Origin: Candidatus Rokuibacteriota bacterium
GTDB taxonomy: Bacteria; Methylomirabilota; Methylomirabilia; Rokubacteriales; CSP1-6
Length of the DNA stretch: 38,570 nucleotides
Reading direction: 5' to 3'
Assembly: GCA_003220595.1 (NCBI GenBank)
Contig: QHSZ01000069.1
Coordinates: 1 to 38,570 of the forward strand
In this document: piece after piece, positions 9,299 through 19,066 of the stretch
Numbering within the stretch: position 1 is the stretch's first letter
How the letters are laid out: every line of letters starts with the position of its first letter
Translations under genes and position numbers: made by a program
Notes under the pieces: generated by a model
Told to the model about the DNA's origin: nothing
Databases searched by the model: none
The model's input: the letters and a program-made list of their open reading frames with translations, nothing else

Positions 9299-9299
<1 letters not shown>
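8574..9299 (+). CDS. livG: LivG, branched-chain-type ABC ATPase
   Basis: 241-residue ATPase. Walker A G-P-N-G-A-G-K-T is at 38-45. The family-specific insert after the Q-loop contains A-R-T-F-Q-I-M-R-P-F. The signature region is L-T-L-S-E-R-K-R-L-E-L-A-K-A-L, where LSERK replaces the canonical LSGGQ as is common in LivG. Walker B is L-L-L-L-D-E-V-M-S-G-L and the H-loop is L-I-E-H-V-M. GTG 8574 overlaps the livM stop (GTGA). The following livF ATG shares one base with its stop. Protein and position are typical of the fourth gene of a liv operon. Confidence 0.93.
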
Positions 9300-10012
<713 letters not shown>

Positions 10013-10014
10013 GG

Positions 10015-10037
10015 GGGCCCGCGCGGGGCGCGTGCCC
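10015..10037 (+). terminator. GC-rich hairpin after livF
   Basis: Arms GGGC-c-CGCGC and GCGCG-t-GCCC pair with one C/T mismatch around a 3-base loop, giving nine G-C pairs 3 bases after the livF stop. No T run follows, so it is not a textbook intrinsic terminator. It could protect the mRNA 3' end or help Rho-dependent termination before trpD. Confidence 0.4.
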
Positions 10038-10063
10038 GTCCTCCACGCGTCGCGCGGCTGCTA

Positions 10064-10069
10064 TATACT
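10064..10069 (+). promoter_or_regulatory. Putative -10 box of trpD (possible leaderless mRNA)
   Basis: TATACT, five of six matches to the -10 consensus, in the only AT-rich patch between livF and trpD. It ends 8 bases before the trpD ATG, so transcription would start at or one base before the start codon. No Shine-Dalgarno sequence is visible before that ATG, which agrees with a leaderless message. No clear -35 element. Confidence 0.35.
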
Positions 10070-10077
10070 CCTAGCCG

Positions 10078-11154
10078 ATGACGAGCCCGATCATCACCGA
10101 AGCGGTCCGGACGCTGATCGAGCGGCGCGACCTCACGCGCATCGAGGCCGCCGCGGCGATGGAGGCGATCATGTCCGGCGCGGCGACGAACGCGCAGATC
10201 GCCGCGTTCTTGACGGCGCTCCGGATGAAGGGCGAGACCGTCGAGGAGCTGATCGGATTCGCCCAGGTGATGCGCCAGAAGGCCGTCCGCGTGCGGACGC
10301 GGACGGACGAGGTCGCCGGGCTCACGGGCACCGACCGCGACGTGCTCATCGACACCTGCGGCACCGGCGGGGACGCGACCGGCACCTTCAACGTCTCGAC
10401 GGCGACGGCGTTCGTCGTCGCCGGCGCGGGGCTCCGCGTCGCCAAGCACGGCAATCGCTCGGTCTCCTCGCTCTGCGGCTCGGCCGACGTGGTCGAGACG
10501 CTCGGCATCAACCTCGAGCTCACGCCGCAGAAGGTCGGCCGCTGCATCGACGAGGTCGGCCTCGGCTTCCTCTACGCGCCCCTCCTGCACACGGCGATGA
10601 AGCACGTGATGGCCGCGCGTCGCGAGATGGGCGTGCGCACGGTGTTCAACATGCTCGGCCCGCTCACGAACCCGGCCGGCGCCAACGCGCAGGTGATCGG
10701 CGTCTACGCCGCCGCCCTCACCGAGCCCCTCGCGCGTGTCCTCGCGGAGCTCGGCACGCACCGGGCCTTCGTCGTCCACGGCGCCGACGGCCTCGACGAG
10801 ATCTCCAACACCGGCGAGAGCCGGATCTCGGAGGTGCGCGAGGGGGTCGTCCGCACCACCACCGTGCGGCCCGAGGACTTCGGGATGCCGCGCGCCTCGA
10901 TCGGCGACCTCCGCGGCGGCGACCGCGAGCAGAACGCCGAGATCATCCGCGCCATCCTCGCCGGCGAGCCCGGGCCCAGGCGCGACATCGTCCTCATGAA
11001 CGCCTCCGCCGCGCTCGTGGCGGGCGGCCGGGCGCGCGACCCGAAAGAGGGCGTGGAGCTGGGGGCCCGCTCGATCGACACGGGCGCCGCCCGCGGCACG
11101 CTCGAGCGCCTCATCGCGGTCTCGCAGGAGCTCGGGCAGGAGAGCGGCGCGTGA
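10078..11154 (+). CDS. trpD: Anthranilate phosphoribosyltransferase
   Basis: 358-residue TrpD, which joins anthranilate to PRPP in the second step of tryptophan synthesis from chorismate. The PRPP loop C-G-T-G-G-D-A-T-G-T-F-N-V-S-T is near 97-111, followed by K-H-G-N-R-S-V-S-S with the catalytic Lys-His region, and later G-P-L-T-N-P-A-G near 192-199 and H-G-A-D-G-L-D-E-I-S, the metal-binding Asp-Glu region. These are the true TrpD motifs, so a TrpD2/YbiB paralogue is unlikely. Length is slightly above the usual 335-345. It is isolated from other trp genes in this window. The ATG has no visible ribosome binding site. A small membrane protein gene overlaps its stop. Confidence 0.93.
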   Translation: MTSPIITEAVRTLIERRDLTRIEAAAAMEAIMSGAATNAQIAAFLTALRMKGETVEELIGFAQVMRQKAVRVRTRTDEVAGLTGTDRDVLIDTCGTGGDATGTFNVSTATAFVVAGAGLRVAKHGNRSVSSLCGSADVVETLGINLELTPQKVGRCIDEVGLGFLYAPLLHTAMKHVMAARREMGVRTVFNMLGPLTNPAGANAQVIGVYAAALTEPLARVLAELGTHRAFVVHGADGLDEISNTGESRISEVREGVVRTTTVRPEDFGMPRASIGDLRGGDREQNAEIIRAILAGEPGPRRDIVLMNASAALVAGGRARDPKEGVELGARSIDTGAARGTLERLIAVSQELGQESGA

Positions 11155-11504
11155 AGCACGGGCTGGCGCGCGTCTGGGCCCGTCTCGTGGTGGCGCTGAG
11201 CCTCTGCCTCTTTCTCGCCGGGCTCGCCGCCGGCGCGGGAGCGCTGTTCCTCGACTGGCGCTGGGCCGGCCTCCAGGACCCGACGCGGGATGCCCGCATC
11301 CTCGCGGCGGCGCTGCTCGTTCTGGCCGGTGTGGTCCTCGCCACGCCGGGCATCCTCTTCGGCGAGCTGCTGATGATCCTCCTCGCGCAGCGGCGCCTGC
11401 TCTCGCGGATCGCCCGTCAGCTTCGGCAGATGCCGGAGTTCCCGGAATCCGGCGAGCCGCCCGCGGCCCGGCGACTGATGGGGCGCCTCGGCCCGAGAGA
11501 GTAG
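11151..11504 (+). CDS. Small two-helix membrane protein of unknown function
   Basis: 117 residues from GTG 11151, which overlaps the trpD stop (GTGA). Two hydrophobic segments are visible: about 12-32 (VVALSLCLFLAGLAAGAGALF) and about 49-75 (ILAAALLVLAGVVLA and on). A basic segment follows with R-R-L-L-S-R-I-A-R-Q-L-R-Q and ends R-L-M-G-R-L-G-P-R-E. The positively charged tail suggests both ends are cytoplasmic. I recognise no family. Overlap with trpD suggests co-expression but not a shared role. The long open frame upstream (to 10032) is a trpD shadow. Confidence 0.65.
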   Translation: MKHGLARVWARLVVALSLCLFLAGLAAGAGALFLDWRWAGLQDPTRDARILAAALLVLAGVVLATPGILFGELLMILLAQRRLLSRIARQLRQMPEFPESGEPPAARRLMGRLGPRE

Positions 11505-11534
11505 CCGGCGCCCGGTCGGTACCGTGCGGCGCTC

Positions 11535-11564
11535 TTGCGCAGCCCCGGCTCTCAGCCCTAAAAT
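11535..11564 (+). promoter_or_regulatory. Putative sigma-70-type promoter upstream of the GntR-led operon
   Basis: TTGCGC (11535-11540), an 18-base spacer and TAAAAT (11559-11564). Each hexamer resembles consensus and the region is the most AT-rich part of the 203-base gap 11505-11707. The palindromic operator at 11651 lies about 80 bases downstream of the inferred start, so repression would act as a roadblock or on a second, unseen promoter. Confidence 0.4.
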
Positions 11565-11650
11565 AGCTCGTCGCGGCGCGCCCAACTCCCTATGGGTGTT
11601 GCCTCTGCTTCGTTCCGGCCGGCTTTCTTCCGGGATACGCGTGGCGCGAC

Positions 11651-11666
11651 GGTGTTCTAGAACACC
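11651..11666 (+). promoter_or_regulatory. Perfect 16-bp palindrome, probable GntR/HutC operator
   Basis: GGTGTTCTAGAACACC is a perfect inverted repeat with no spacer, 41 bases before the regulator ATG. Its core GT-TC-TA-GA-AC follows the GT..TA..AC layout known for HutC-subfamily GntR regulators, and the next gene encodes such a protein. Autoregulation of the regulator and of the whole downstream operon is the natural inference. Confidence 0.65.
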
Positions 11667-11707
11667 AAGGGGTTTCACTGAGTGGGGTTCACGAGCTTGA
11701 GGTCCGG

Positions 11708-12466
11708 ATGAACGGCAGCGTCCGAGTGAACGGGCGGGTCCCTCGCTACCACCGGATCGCCGAGGTCCTGCGCGAACGGATCCACGAGGGCGAGCTCCGT
11801 CCCGGCGCCCGGCTCGACAACCAGCGACGGCTCGCGAAGAGCTTCGGCGTGACGCTGATGACGCTGCGCCAGGCGCTCGAGCTGCTCGAGCGCGAGCACC
11901 TGATCTCGCGCCGCCACGGCCTCGGGACGTTCGTCGCGGCGCCCTCCATCGACTACGACATCCTCCAGCTGCGCCGGTTCGCCGGCGACCTCCAGGCCAA
12001 GGGCGAGCAGGTGACGACGCGGCTCGTCGGGACGAAGTTCGCGCTCGCCGACCACCGCGTCTCGGACGCGCTCGGGCTCGGGCCCGGCGCGCGCGTGCTC
12101 GTGCTGGAGCGGCTCCGCCTCGTGGACGGCCACCCCATGAGCCTCCAGCGCTCGTTCCTGCCCGCGCCGATCGGCGAGGAAGTCGTCCGCGCGGACCTGG
12201 CCCGCACGCCGCTGCACAGGGCGCTCGAGGTCAGACTGGGTCTCGTCGTCGAGTCCGCGCGCGAGACGGTGTCCGCGGTGCGCCTCGAGCGCAGCGAGGC
12301 GCGCGAGCTCAGCTGCCGGACCGGGGCGCCCGCGTTCGAGTCCGAGCGGGTGTCGTACGCGGCGGGCGGCGCGCCCGTCGTCTTCGACCGCGTGTTCATC
12401 CCGGGCGATCGCTTCCGGATCACCCGGGAGCTCCACTACGAGTCCCTCCAAGGAGCGACCTCATGA
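11708..12466 (+). CDS. GntR family transcriptional regulator, HutC subfamily
   Basis: 252 residues. An N-terminal winged helix-turn-helix (about 13-80) contains Y-H-R-I-A-E-V-L-R-E-R-I, L-R-P-G-A-R-L, the recognition helix region S-F-G-V-T-L-M-T-L-R-Q-A-L and the wing R-R-H-G-L-G-T-F-V. A UTRA effector-binding domain follows (about 95-245), with the typical L-E-R-L-R-L-V-D-G-H-P-M-S-L-Q-R-S and ending Y-A-A-G-G-A-P-V-V-F-D-R-V-F. Ligands of UTRA domains are small metabolites; here an acyl-CoA, acid or amino-acid derivative is a guess from context. ATG 11708 has GAGG 5 bases upstream. Its stop overlaps the etfB ATG (ATGA), so it is the first gene of the operon it probably controls. Confidence 0.88.
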   Translation: MNGSVRVNGRVPRYHRIAEVLRERIHEGELRPGARLDNQRRLAKSFGVTLMTLRQALELLEREHLISRRHGLGTFVAAPSIDYDILQLRRFAGDLQAKGEQVTTRLVGTKFALADHRVSDALGLGPGARVLVLERLRLVDGHPMSLQRSFLPAPIGEEVVRADLARTPLHRALEVRLGLVVESARETVSAVRLERSEARELSCRTGAPAFESERVSYAAGGAPVVFDRVFIPGDRFRITRELHYESLQGATS

Positions 12467-13242
12467 AGATCCTGGTGGCCATCAAGCAGGTGCCCGACAC
12501 GGCGACGCAGGTGAAGGTCGGCGCCGACCCGCGCCTGATCGACACCGCGGGCATCACCTGGATCGTCTCGCCCTACGACGAGTTCGCCGTCGAGGAGGCC
12601 CTGCGGATCAAGGAGAAGCGCGGCCAGGGCGAGGTGGTGGCCGTGTCCCTCGGCCCCGAGCGCGTGAAGGAAGCGCTGCGCTCGTGCCTCGCGATGGGCT
12701 GCGACCGCGCGCTCCACCTGAACGACGCGGCGTGGAACGGCGCCGACACGCTCGCGACGGCCCGGGCGCTCGCCGCCGTCATCAAGCAGGAGCAGCCGCA
12801 GCTCGTGCTCTGCGGGCGGCAGGCGATCGACGACGACATGGGTGCGGTGACGGCGCAGCTCGCCGAGCTGCTCGGCTGGCCGTGCGCGTCCTGGATCATG
12901 GAGGAGGCGGTGGACGCGGAGGGCACGACGGTCCGGGCGGCCCGTCAGGTCGAGGGCGGCCTGGAGGTCTTCGACCTCCCGCTCCCCGCGGTCCTCGCGG
13001 CGCAGAAGGGGCTCAACGAGCCGCGCTACCCGACGCTGAAGGGCATCATGGGCGCGAAGAAGAAGGAGATCCGCGACGTGAAGGCCGCCGACCTCGGGCT
13101 CGGCGCCGAGCCCTCGCAGCTCTCGGTCGTCGGGCTCGAGGCGCTCCCACCCCGTCCCCCGGGGCGCATCATCCAGGGCGACGTGCCGACGGCGGTCAAG
13201 GAGCTGGTGCGCGCGCTCCGTGAAGACGCGAAGGCCATCTGA
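12463..13242 (+). CDS. etfB: Electron transfer flavoprotein beta subunit
   Basis: 259 residues, normal for EtfB. It starts M-K-I-L-V-A-I-K-Q-V-P-D-T, and carries N-G-A-D-T-L-A-T-A-R-A-L and the AMP-contacting region V-L-C-G-R-Q-A-I-D-D-D-M-G, then P-R-Y-P-T-L-K-G-I-M-G-A-K-K-K near 187-201, which matches the recognition loop segment that docks acyl-CoA dehydrogenases. With EtfA it forms the soluble FAD/AMP heterodimer that takes electrons from acyl-CoA dehydrogenases. ATG 12463 overlaps the regulator stop and has AAGGAG 7 bases upstream. Confidence 0.95.
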   Translation: MKILVAIKQVPDTATQVKVGADPRLIDTAGITWIVSPYDEFAVEEALRIKEKRGQGEVVAVSLGPERVKEALRSCLAMGCDRALHLNDAAWNGADTLATARALAAVIKQEQPQLVLCGRQAIDDDMGAVTAQLAELLGWPCASWIMEEAVDAEGTTVRAARQVEGGLEVFDLPLPAVLAAQKGLNEPRYPTLKGIMGAKKKEIRDVKAADLGLGAEPSQLSVVGLEALPPRPPGRIIQGDVPTAVKELVRALREDAKAI

Positions 13243-13256
13243 GGGGGCGGGAGACC

Positions 13257-14233
13257 ATGGCAAGCGCTTTCTGGTGCATCGTCGAGGACGATCGGCAGGG
13301 CGCCCCGAAGAAGGTGATGGCCGAGGTGCTCGGCGCGGCGTCGCGCCTCGGGGGCGGCCCGGTGGAGGCCGTGTGGCTCACCGACAAGGCGAGCGACGCG
13401 GGCCTGAAGCAGCTCGGCGAGTGGGGCGCCGGCAAGGTCTGGCTCCTCGAGAACGCGGGGTTGGCGCCCTACCGCAGCGAGGTGTGGGCGGGTGCCCTCG
13501 CCGACCTCGCCGCCCAGCAGTCGCCGCGCGCAATTTTCGGCGCCGTGACAAGCCGCCAGCGCGAGCTCGTGGCGCGCCTCGCGGCGCGGCTCGGCGTCGG
13601 GCTCGCCGCCGACTGCGTGGCCCTCGCCATGAACGGCGACACGCTCGTCGCAACGCGGCCGGTGTACGCGGGCAAGCTCATCGCGCGGGTGACCTGGGCG
13701 AAGGGCCCGTGGGTGGCGACGCTCCGGCCGAACGTGTTCCGTCCCGCCGAAGCGCAACCGGGCAAGACCGCCGCCGTCGAGCGGCCCGCGGTGTCGCTGC
13801 CGCCCGCCGTGATGAAGTTCGTCGAGCGGCGCGAGGAGGTGTCGACCGGGCTCCCTGAGCTGACCGAGGCCGAGATCGTGATCTCCGGCGGCCGCGGCAT
13901 GAAGGGGCCCGAGAACTACGTGATCCTCGAGGACATGGGGCGCGTCATCGGCGCCGCCGTCGGCGCCTCGCGCGCGGCGGTGGACGCGGGCTGGCGCCCG
14001 CACCGCTTCCAGATCGGCCAGACGGGCCGGACGATCTCGCCGAAGCTCTACCTGGGCTTCGGCGTCTCGGGCGCGATCCAGCACCTCGCCGGGATGCGGA
14101 CGTCGAAGATCATCGTCGCCGTGAACAAGGACGCGGAGGCGCCGATCTTCAAGATCGCCGACTACGGCATCGTGGCCGACCTCTTCGAGGTGGTGCCGGA
14201 GCTGACGAAGGAATTCAAGAAGCTTCTGGAAAA

Positions 14234-14237
<4 letters not shown>
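13257..14237 (+). CDS. etfA: Electron transfer flavoprotein alpha subunit
   Basis: 326 residues, usual size. The divergent N-terminal domain (1-190) is followed by the conserved FAD-binding domain: [45 protein letters not shown] and [15 protein letters not shown], ending L-F-E-V-V-P-E-L. It binds the FAD that carries electrons towards ETF:quinone oxidoreductase. The ATG is 14 bases after etfB with GGGAG before it. Its stop overlaps the next acyl-CoA dehydrogenase (ATGA), tying ETF to its likely electron donor. Confidence 0.95.
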
Positions 14238-15376
<1,139 letters not shown>

Positions 15377-15392
15377 GCGCCGGGAGGCGGGG

Positions 15393-17042
15393 ATGAGCGA
15401 CACGCGCGAGCCGGAGGCGAAGAGACGGGGGTCCGTCGGGTCGAAGACGCCCGAGCGCTCGGTGCGGTTCGAGTCGCTCTCGGGCATCCCGATCAAGGCG
15501 CTCTACACGCCGGCGGACCTGACGGGCAAGTCGTACGAAGAGCGGCTGGGCGCCCCGGGCGAGTATCCGTTCACCCGGGGCGTCTATCCGACGATGTACC
15601 GCGGCCGGCCCTGGACCATGCGCATGTTCGCGGGCTTCGGCTGCCCCGAGGACACGAACGCGCGCTTCAAGTACCTGCTCGCGCAGGGCCAGACGGGCCT
15701 CTCGACCGCCTTCGACATGCCCGCGCTGATGGGCTACGACGCCGACCATCCGCGCGCCCGCGGCGAGGTGGGCAAGGAGGGCGTCTCGATCTCGACGCTC
15801 GACGACTTCGAGCGCCTCTTCGCCGACATCCCGCTCGGCGAGGTCACGACGTCCATGACGATCAACTGCACGGCGTCGGTCGCCCTCGCCATGTACCTCG
15901 TGGTCGCCGAGAAGCAGGGCGTCGCGTGGGACCGGGTCGGCGGCACCATGCAGAACGACATGCTCAAGGAATTCATCGCTCAGAAGGAGTGGATCTGTCC
16001 GCCGGAGCCCGCGGTGCGCATCGTCACCGACATGATCGAGTTCACCTCGAAGCACGTGCCGCGCTTCAATCCCGTCTCGATCTCGGGCTATCACATCCGC
16101 GAGGCGGGGTCCACGGCGGTGCAGGAGCTGGCGTTCACGCTGGCCGACGGGCTCGCCTACGTCGACGCCGCGCTCGCGCGCGGGCTCGACGTGGACAGCT
16201 TCGCGCCGCGGCTCAGCTTCTTCTTCGACATCCACAACGACTTCTTCGAGGAGATCGCGAAGCTCCGCGCCGCCCGCCGCATGTGGGCGCGCTTCATGAA
16301 GGAGCGCTTCGGCGCGAAGAAGCCGGAGTCCATGCGGCTCCGCACCCACACGCAGACCGCCGGGGTCTCCGCCACCGCCCAGCAGCCGCTCAACAACGTC
16401 GCGCGCGTCGCCATCCAGGCGCTCGCCGCGGTCCTCGGCGGCGCCCAGTCGCTCCACACCAACTCCTACGACGAGACGTGGGCGCTGCCCACCGAGGACG
16501 CGGTCACGGTCGCGCTCCGGACCCAGCAGATCATCGCCGAGGAGACGGGCGTGGCGCTCACGATCGACCCACTCGGCGGCTCGTACTACCTCGAGAAGCT
16601 CACCGACCAGATGGAGGAGGCGGCGCTCGGGTACGTCCGGACGATCGACGCGATGGGCGGCATGATCCGCGCGATCGACGCGGGCTACCCGCAGAAGGAG
16701 ATCGCCGATGCCGCCTACCGCTACCAGCTGATGGACGACCGGGGCGAGAAGGTCGTGGTCGGGGTCAACAAGTACGTGATGAAGGAAGAGCGCCCGATCA
16801 ATTTCCTCAAGATCGACGAGACGGTGGAGCTAGAGCAGATCGAGAAGGTCCGGCGGTTCAAGGCGTCGCGGGACGCGCGTCGGGTCGAGCGGCGGCTCGC
16901 GCAGCTCGCGGACGCCTGCACGAACGGCCAGAACCTGATGCCCGTGCTCATCGACGCCGTGCGCGACTACGCGAGTCTCGGCGAGGTGGCCGACGTCTAT
17001 CGCCGGGTGTTCGGCCTGTACCGCGAACCGATCATCTTTTAG
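15393..17042 (+). CDS. icmA: B12-dependent acyl-CoA mutase large subunit, isobutyryl-CoA mutase type
   Basis: 549 residues: the (beta/alpha)8 catalytic domain and linker of the methylmalonyl-CoA mutase superfamily without the C-terminal cobalamin domain, which is encoded separately at 18647. Family motifs are S-G-I-P-I-K (29-34), [21 protein letters not shown] with His234 (the His244 equivalent), [15 protein letters not shown] and D-P-L-G-G-S. By my alignment, Tyr89 of methylmalonyl-CoA mutase is Phe79 here (R-M-F-A-G-F-G), and Arg207, which holds the substrate carboxylate, is Gln197 (K-E-F-I-A-Q-K-E-W). Both changes are the known signature of isobutyryl-CoA mutase (Phe80/Gln198 in Streptomyces IcmA). 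Ala106 replaces the Asp typical of 2-hydroxyisobutyryl-CoA mutase. Expected reaction: isobutyryl-CoA to n-butyryl-CoA. A start with GGGAGG upstream supports ATG 15393. Automatic annotation would call it methylmalonyl-CoA mutase. Confidence 0.85.
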   Translation: MSDTREPEAKRRGSVGSKTPERSVRFESLSGIPIKALYTPADLTGKSYEERLGAPGEYPFTRGVYPTMYRGRPWTMRMFAGFGCPEDTNARFKYLLAQGQTGLSTAFDMPALMGYDADHPRARGEVGKEGVSISTLDDFERLFADIPLGEVTTSMTINCTASVALAMYLVVAEKQGVAWDRVGGTMQNDMLKEFIAQKEWICPPEPAVRIVTDMIEFTSKHVPRFNPVSISGYHIREAGSTAVQELAFTLADGLAYVDAALARGLDVDSFAPRLSFFFDIHNDFFEEIAKLRAARRMWARFMKERFGAKKPESMRLRTHTQTAGVSATAQQPLNNVARVAIQALAAVLGGAQSLHTNSYDETWALPTEDAVTVALRTQQIIAEETGVALTIDPLGGSYYLEKLTDQMEEAALGYVRTIDAMGGMIRAIDAGYPQKEIADAAYRYQLMDDRGEKVVVGVNKYVMKEERPINFLKIDETVELEQIEKVRRFKASRDARRVERRLAQLADACTNGQNLMPVLIDAVRDYASLGEVADVYRRVFGLYREPIIF

Positions 17043-17134
17043 ATTTGCCGTCGGGGGGCGCCGCAGCACCCGACGGTCGAGGAGATTTTTAGATTGGCCG
17101 TCGGGGCGCCTCCGCGTCCGACGGTCGGGGAGGT
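17037..17134 (+). repeat. Tandem ~49-bp repeat, each copy carrying a CCGTCGG hairpin
   Basis: Two imperfect copies (about 17037-17086 and 17087-17134) begin TTTTAGATT-K-G-CCGTCGGGG and end ACGGTCG-R-GGAG-R-T. Copy 1 begins inside the last codons of icmA and contains its TAG stop; copy 2 repeats TTTTAG outside the gene and supplies the GGGGAGG ribosome binding site of ilvE. Hairpin 1 pairs CCGTCGGG (17048-17055) with CCCGACGG (17069-17076). Hairpin 2 pairs CCGTCGG (17098-17104) with CCGACGG (17118-17124). Both loops contain GGCGCC. No T run follows directly, though T5 occurs at 17086-17090. Confidence 0.8.
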
Positions 17135-17142
17135 CAATCCGA

Positions 17143-18216
17143 ATGAGCGAGCCGATCAGGATCACCCGGGCCGCGACGAAGAAGTCGAAGCCGAAGGACG
17201 CCGAGCTGAGCTTCGGCACGGTCTTCACGGACCACATGTTCGTGGTGGACTTCCAGGAGGAGAAGGGGTGGTACGACCCGCGGATCGAGCCGTACGGGCC
17301 CTTCAGCCTGGATCCGGCGTGCGCCGTCCTCCACTACGCGCAGGCGGTCTTCGACGGCCTCAAGGCCTTCCGCGGCAAGGACGGGCGGGTCCGGCTGTTC
17401 CGGCCGCAGAAGCACCTCGAGCGCCTCAACAACTCGGCCCGACGCCTGTGCATCCCGCCGGTCGAGCCGGAGCTCGCCCTGCGGGCACTCGTCGAGCTGG
17501 TGCGCCTCGAGATGGACTGGGTGCCCTCCACGGTCGGCACGGCGCTCTACATCCGCCCGACGATCATCGCCAGCGAGCCGTTCCTCGGCGTTCGGCCGGC
17601 GCGGTCCTACATCTACTACGTCATCCTGTCGCCCGTAGGAGCCTACTATCCCGAGGGCATGAACCCCGTGAAGATCCTGGTCGCGGACAAGTACGTCCGC
17701 GCCGTCGAGGGCGGCGTGGGGGGCGTGAAGACCGGCGTCAACTACGCGTCGAGCCTCTATGCCGCCGAGGAGGCGAAGCACCAGGGGTTCACGCAGGTGC
17801 TCTGGCTCGACGGGCGCGAGCGGAAGTACCTCGACGAGGTGGGCACGATGAACATCATGCTGAAGATCGGTGACGAGGTGATCACGCCGTCGCTCGGCCA
17901 CGGCACGATCCTGCCCGGCGTCACCCGCGACTCGGCGCTCACGCTGATGCGCGAGTGGGGGCTCCGCGTCTCGGAGCGCGAGGTCTCGATCGACGAGGTC
18001 GCGCGGGCCGCCCGTCAGGGCGCGCTCAAGGAGGTCTGGGGCACGGGCACGGCCGCGGTCATCTCGCCCGTCGGCGAGCTCGCCCACCGCGGCGAGCGGA
18101 TCGTCATCAACCAGGGCAAGATCGGCGAGCTGACGCAGAAGCTCTACGACGCGATCGTCGGCATCCAGTACGGCACGGCGCCCGACACCCACGGCTGGAC
18201 CGTGGGCGTCGAGTAG
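17143..18216 (+). CDS. ilvE: Branched-chain amino acid aminotransferase
   Basis: 357-residue fold-type IV PLP enzyme of the longer (BCAT II, eukaryote-like) subtype, interconverting valine, leucine or isoleucine and their 2-keto acids with 2-oxoglutarate. [16 protein letters not shown] is near 49-64. The PLP Lys is K196 in [12 protein letters not shown]. The cofactor-holding D-E-V-G-T-M-N and the C-terminal [11 protein letters not shown] follow as in the family. ATG 17143 has GGGGAGG about 8 bases upstream, supplied by the second repeat copy. In an operon with an isobutyryl-CoA-type mutase, valine catabolism is a likely role, although the keto-acid dehydrogenase is not in the window. Confidence 0.93.
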   Translation: MSEPIRITRAATKKSKPKDAELSFGTVFTDHMFVVDFQEEKGWYDPRIEPYGPFSLDPACAVLHYAQAVFDGLKAFRGKDGRVRLFRPQKHLERLNNSARRLCIPPVEPELALRALVELVRLEMDWVPSTVGTALYIRPTIIASEPFLGVRPARSYIYYVILSPVGAYYPEGMNPVKILVADKYVRAVEGGVGGVKTGVNYASSLYAAEEAKHQGFTQVLWLDGRERKYLDEVGTMNIMLKIGDEVITPSLGHGTILPGVTRDSALTLMREWGLRVSEREVSIDEVARAARQGALKEVWGTGTAAVISPVGELAHRGERIVINQGKIGELTQKLYDAIVGIQYGTAPDTHGWTVGVE

Positions 18217-18224
18217 GGGGAGCG

Positions 18225-18647
18225 GTGGAGACCTGTGTCTTCTGCAAGATCCGCGACGGCCAGATCCCGGCGATGAAGGTCTTCGAGGACAAGCGAACGC
18301 TCTGCATCATGGATATCAACCCGATCAGCCACGGGCACTGTCTGGTGCTCCCCAAGACGCACGCGGCGACGATCTTCGACGCGGACGCCGCCGACCTGCA
18401 GGCCGCGATGGCGACCGCGAAGCGGGTCGCCATCGCCCTCAAGCAGGCGCTCGAGCCGGAGGGGCTCAACATCCTCCAGGCCAACGGCCCCGCCGCCTTC
18501 CAGTCGGTGCCGCACTTCCATCTGCACCTGATCCCTCGCTGGATGCGCGACGGCAAGGGGTTCGACTGGAAGCTCTCGCCGGGCAACCGGACGGAGATCG
18601 CGAAGACGGGCGAGCAGCTCCGTGCGGCCCTGGGCGGCCGCGCGTGA
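18225..18647 (+). CDS. HIT family nucleotide hydrolase/transferase
   Basis: 140 residues from GTG 18225 (GGGGGAG just upstream, 8 bases after ilvE). The N-terminal C4-V-F-C7-K is the zinc-binding half of HINT-like proteins. [14 protein letters not shown] and G-H-C-L-V-L-P-K follow, and the catalytic H-F-H-L-H-L triad motif is near 98-103. HIT enzymes hydrolyse AMP-lysine, dinucleoside polyphosphates or adenylates. A housekeeping adenylate-clearing role would suit a cell rich in AMP-forming ligases, but this is inference. It sits between ilvE and the mutase B12 subunit. Confidence 0.9.
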   Translation: METCVFCKIRDGQIPAMKVFEDKRTLCIMDINPISHGHCLVLPKTHAATIFDADAADLQAAMATAKRVAIALKQALEPEGLNILQANGPAAFQSVPHFHLHLIPRWMRDGKGFDWKLSPGNRTEIAKTGEQLRAALGGRA

Positions 18648-19051
18648 TGGCCGAGCGCACGGTGCGCGTCGTCGTCGCCAAGCCGGGCCTCGACGGCCAC
18701 GACCGCGGGGCGAAGATCGTCGCGCGCGCCCTGCGGGACGCGGGGTTCGAGGTGATCTACACGGGCCTCCACCAGACGCCCGAGCAGATCGTCACGACGG
18801 CCGTCCAGGAGGACGCGGACGCGATCGGGCTCAGCGTGCTCTCCGGCGCCCACAACTACCTCTTCAAGCGCGTGCTCGAGCTCCTGAAGGAGAAGGGGGC
18901 CGAAGACGTGGTGGTCTTCGGCGGCGGCATCATCCCGCCCGAGGACATCGCCGCGCTCAAGACGCTGGGCGTGAAGGAGCTGTTCACGCCCGGCACCTCC
19001 ACCCAGGACATCGTCCGCTTCGTCCGCCAGCACGTCCGCGCGGCGGTCTAG
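18647..19051 (+). CDS. icmB: Cobalamin-binding small subunit of acyl-CoA mutase
   Basis: 134-residue stand-alone B12 domain. D16-G-H18-D-R-G21 is the DxHxxG motif whose His replaces dimethylbenzimidazole as the lower cobalt ligand. S63-V-L65 and G92-G-G-I-I-P form the other two nucleotide-tail-binding motifs. It must pair with the 549-residue subunit at 15393, which lacks this domain. Separate large and small subunits occur in isobutyryl-CoA mutase (IcmA/IcmB) and in archaeal methylmalonyl-CoA mutases. ATG 18647 shares one base with the HIT stop (TGATG); GTG 18644 is an equally coupled alternative. No MeaB/ArgK-type GTPase chaperone is in the window. Confidence 0.9.
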   Translation: MAERTVRVVVAKPGLDGHDRGAKIVARALRDAGFEVIYTGLHQTPEQIVTTAVQEDADAIGLSVLSGAHNYLFKRVLELLKEKGAEDVVVFGGGIIPPEDIAALKTLGVKELFTPGTSTQDIVRFVRQHVRAAV

Positions 19052-19066
19052 ACGCCGCGCCGTGTG

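Noticed and set aside
15393-17042. Call as methylmalonyl-CoA mutase for propionate metabolism
   Set aside because: The carboxylate-binding Arg is Gln and the stacking Tyr is Phe, and no propionyl-CoA carboxylase or epimerase gene is in the window.
17048-17124. The two hairpins as intrinsic terminators of icmA
   Set aside because: Neither stem is followed directly by a T run, and the next gene starts 19 bases later with its ribosome site in the repeat, so full termination is unlikely.
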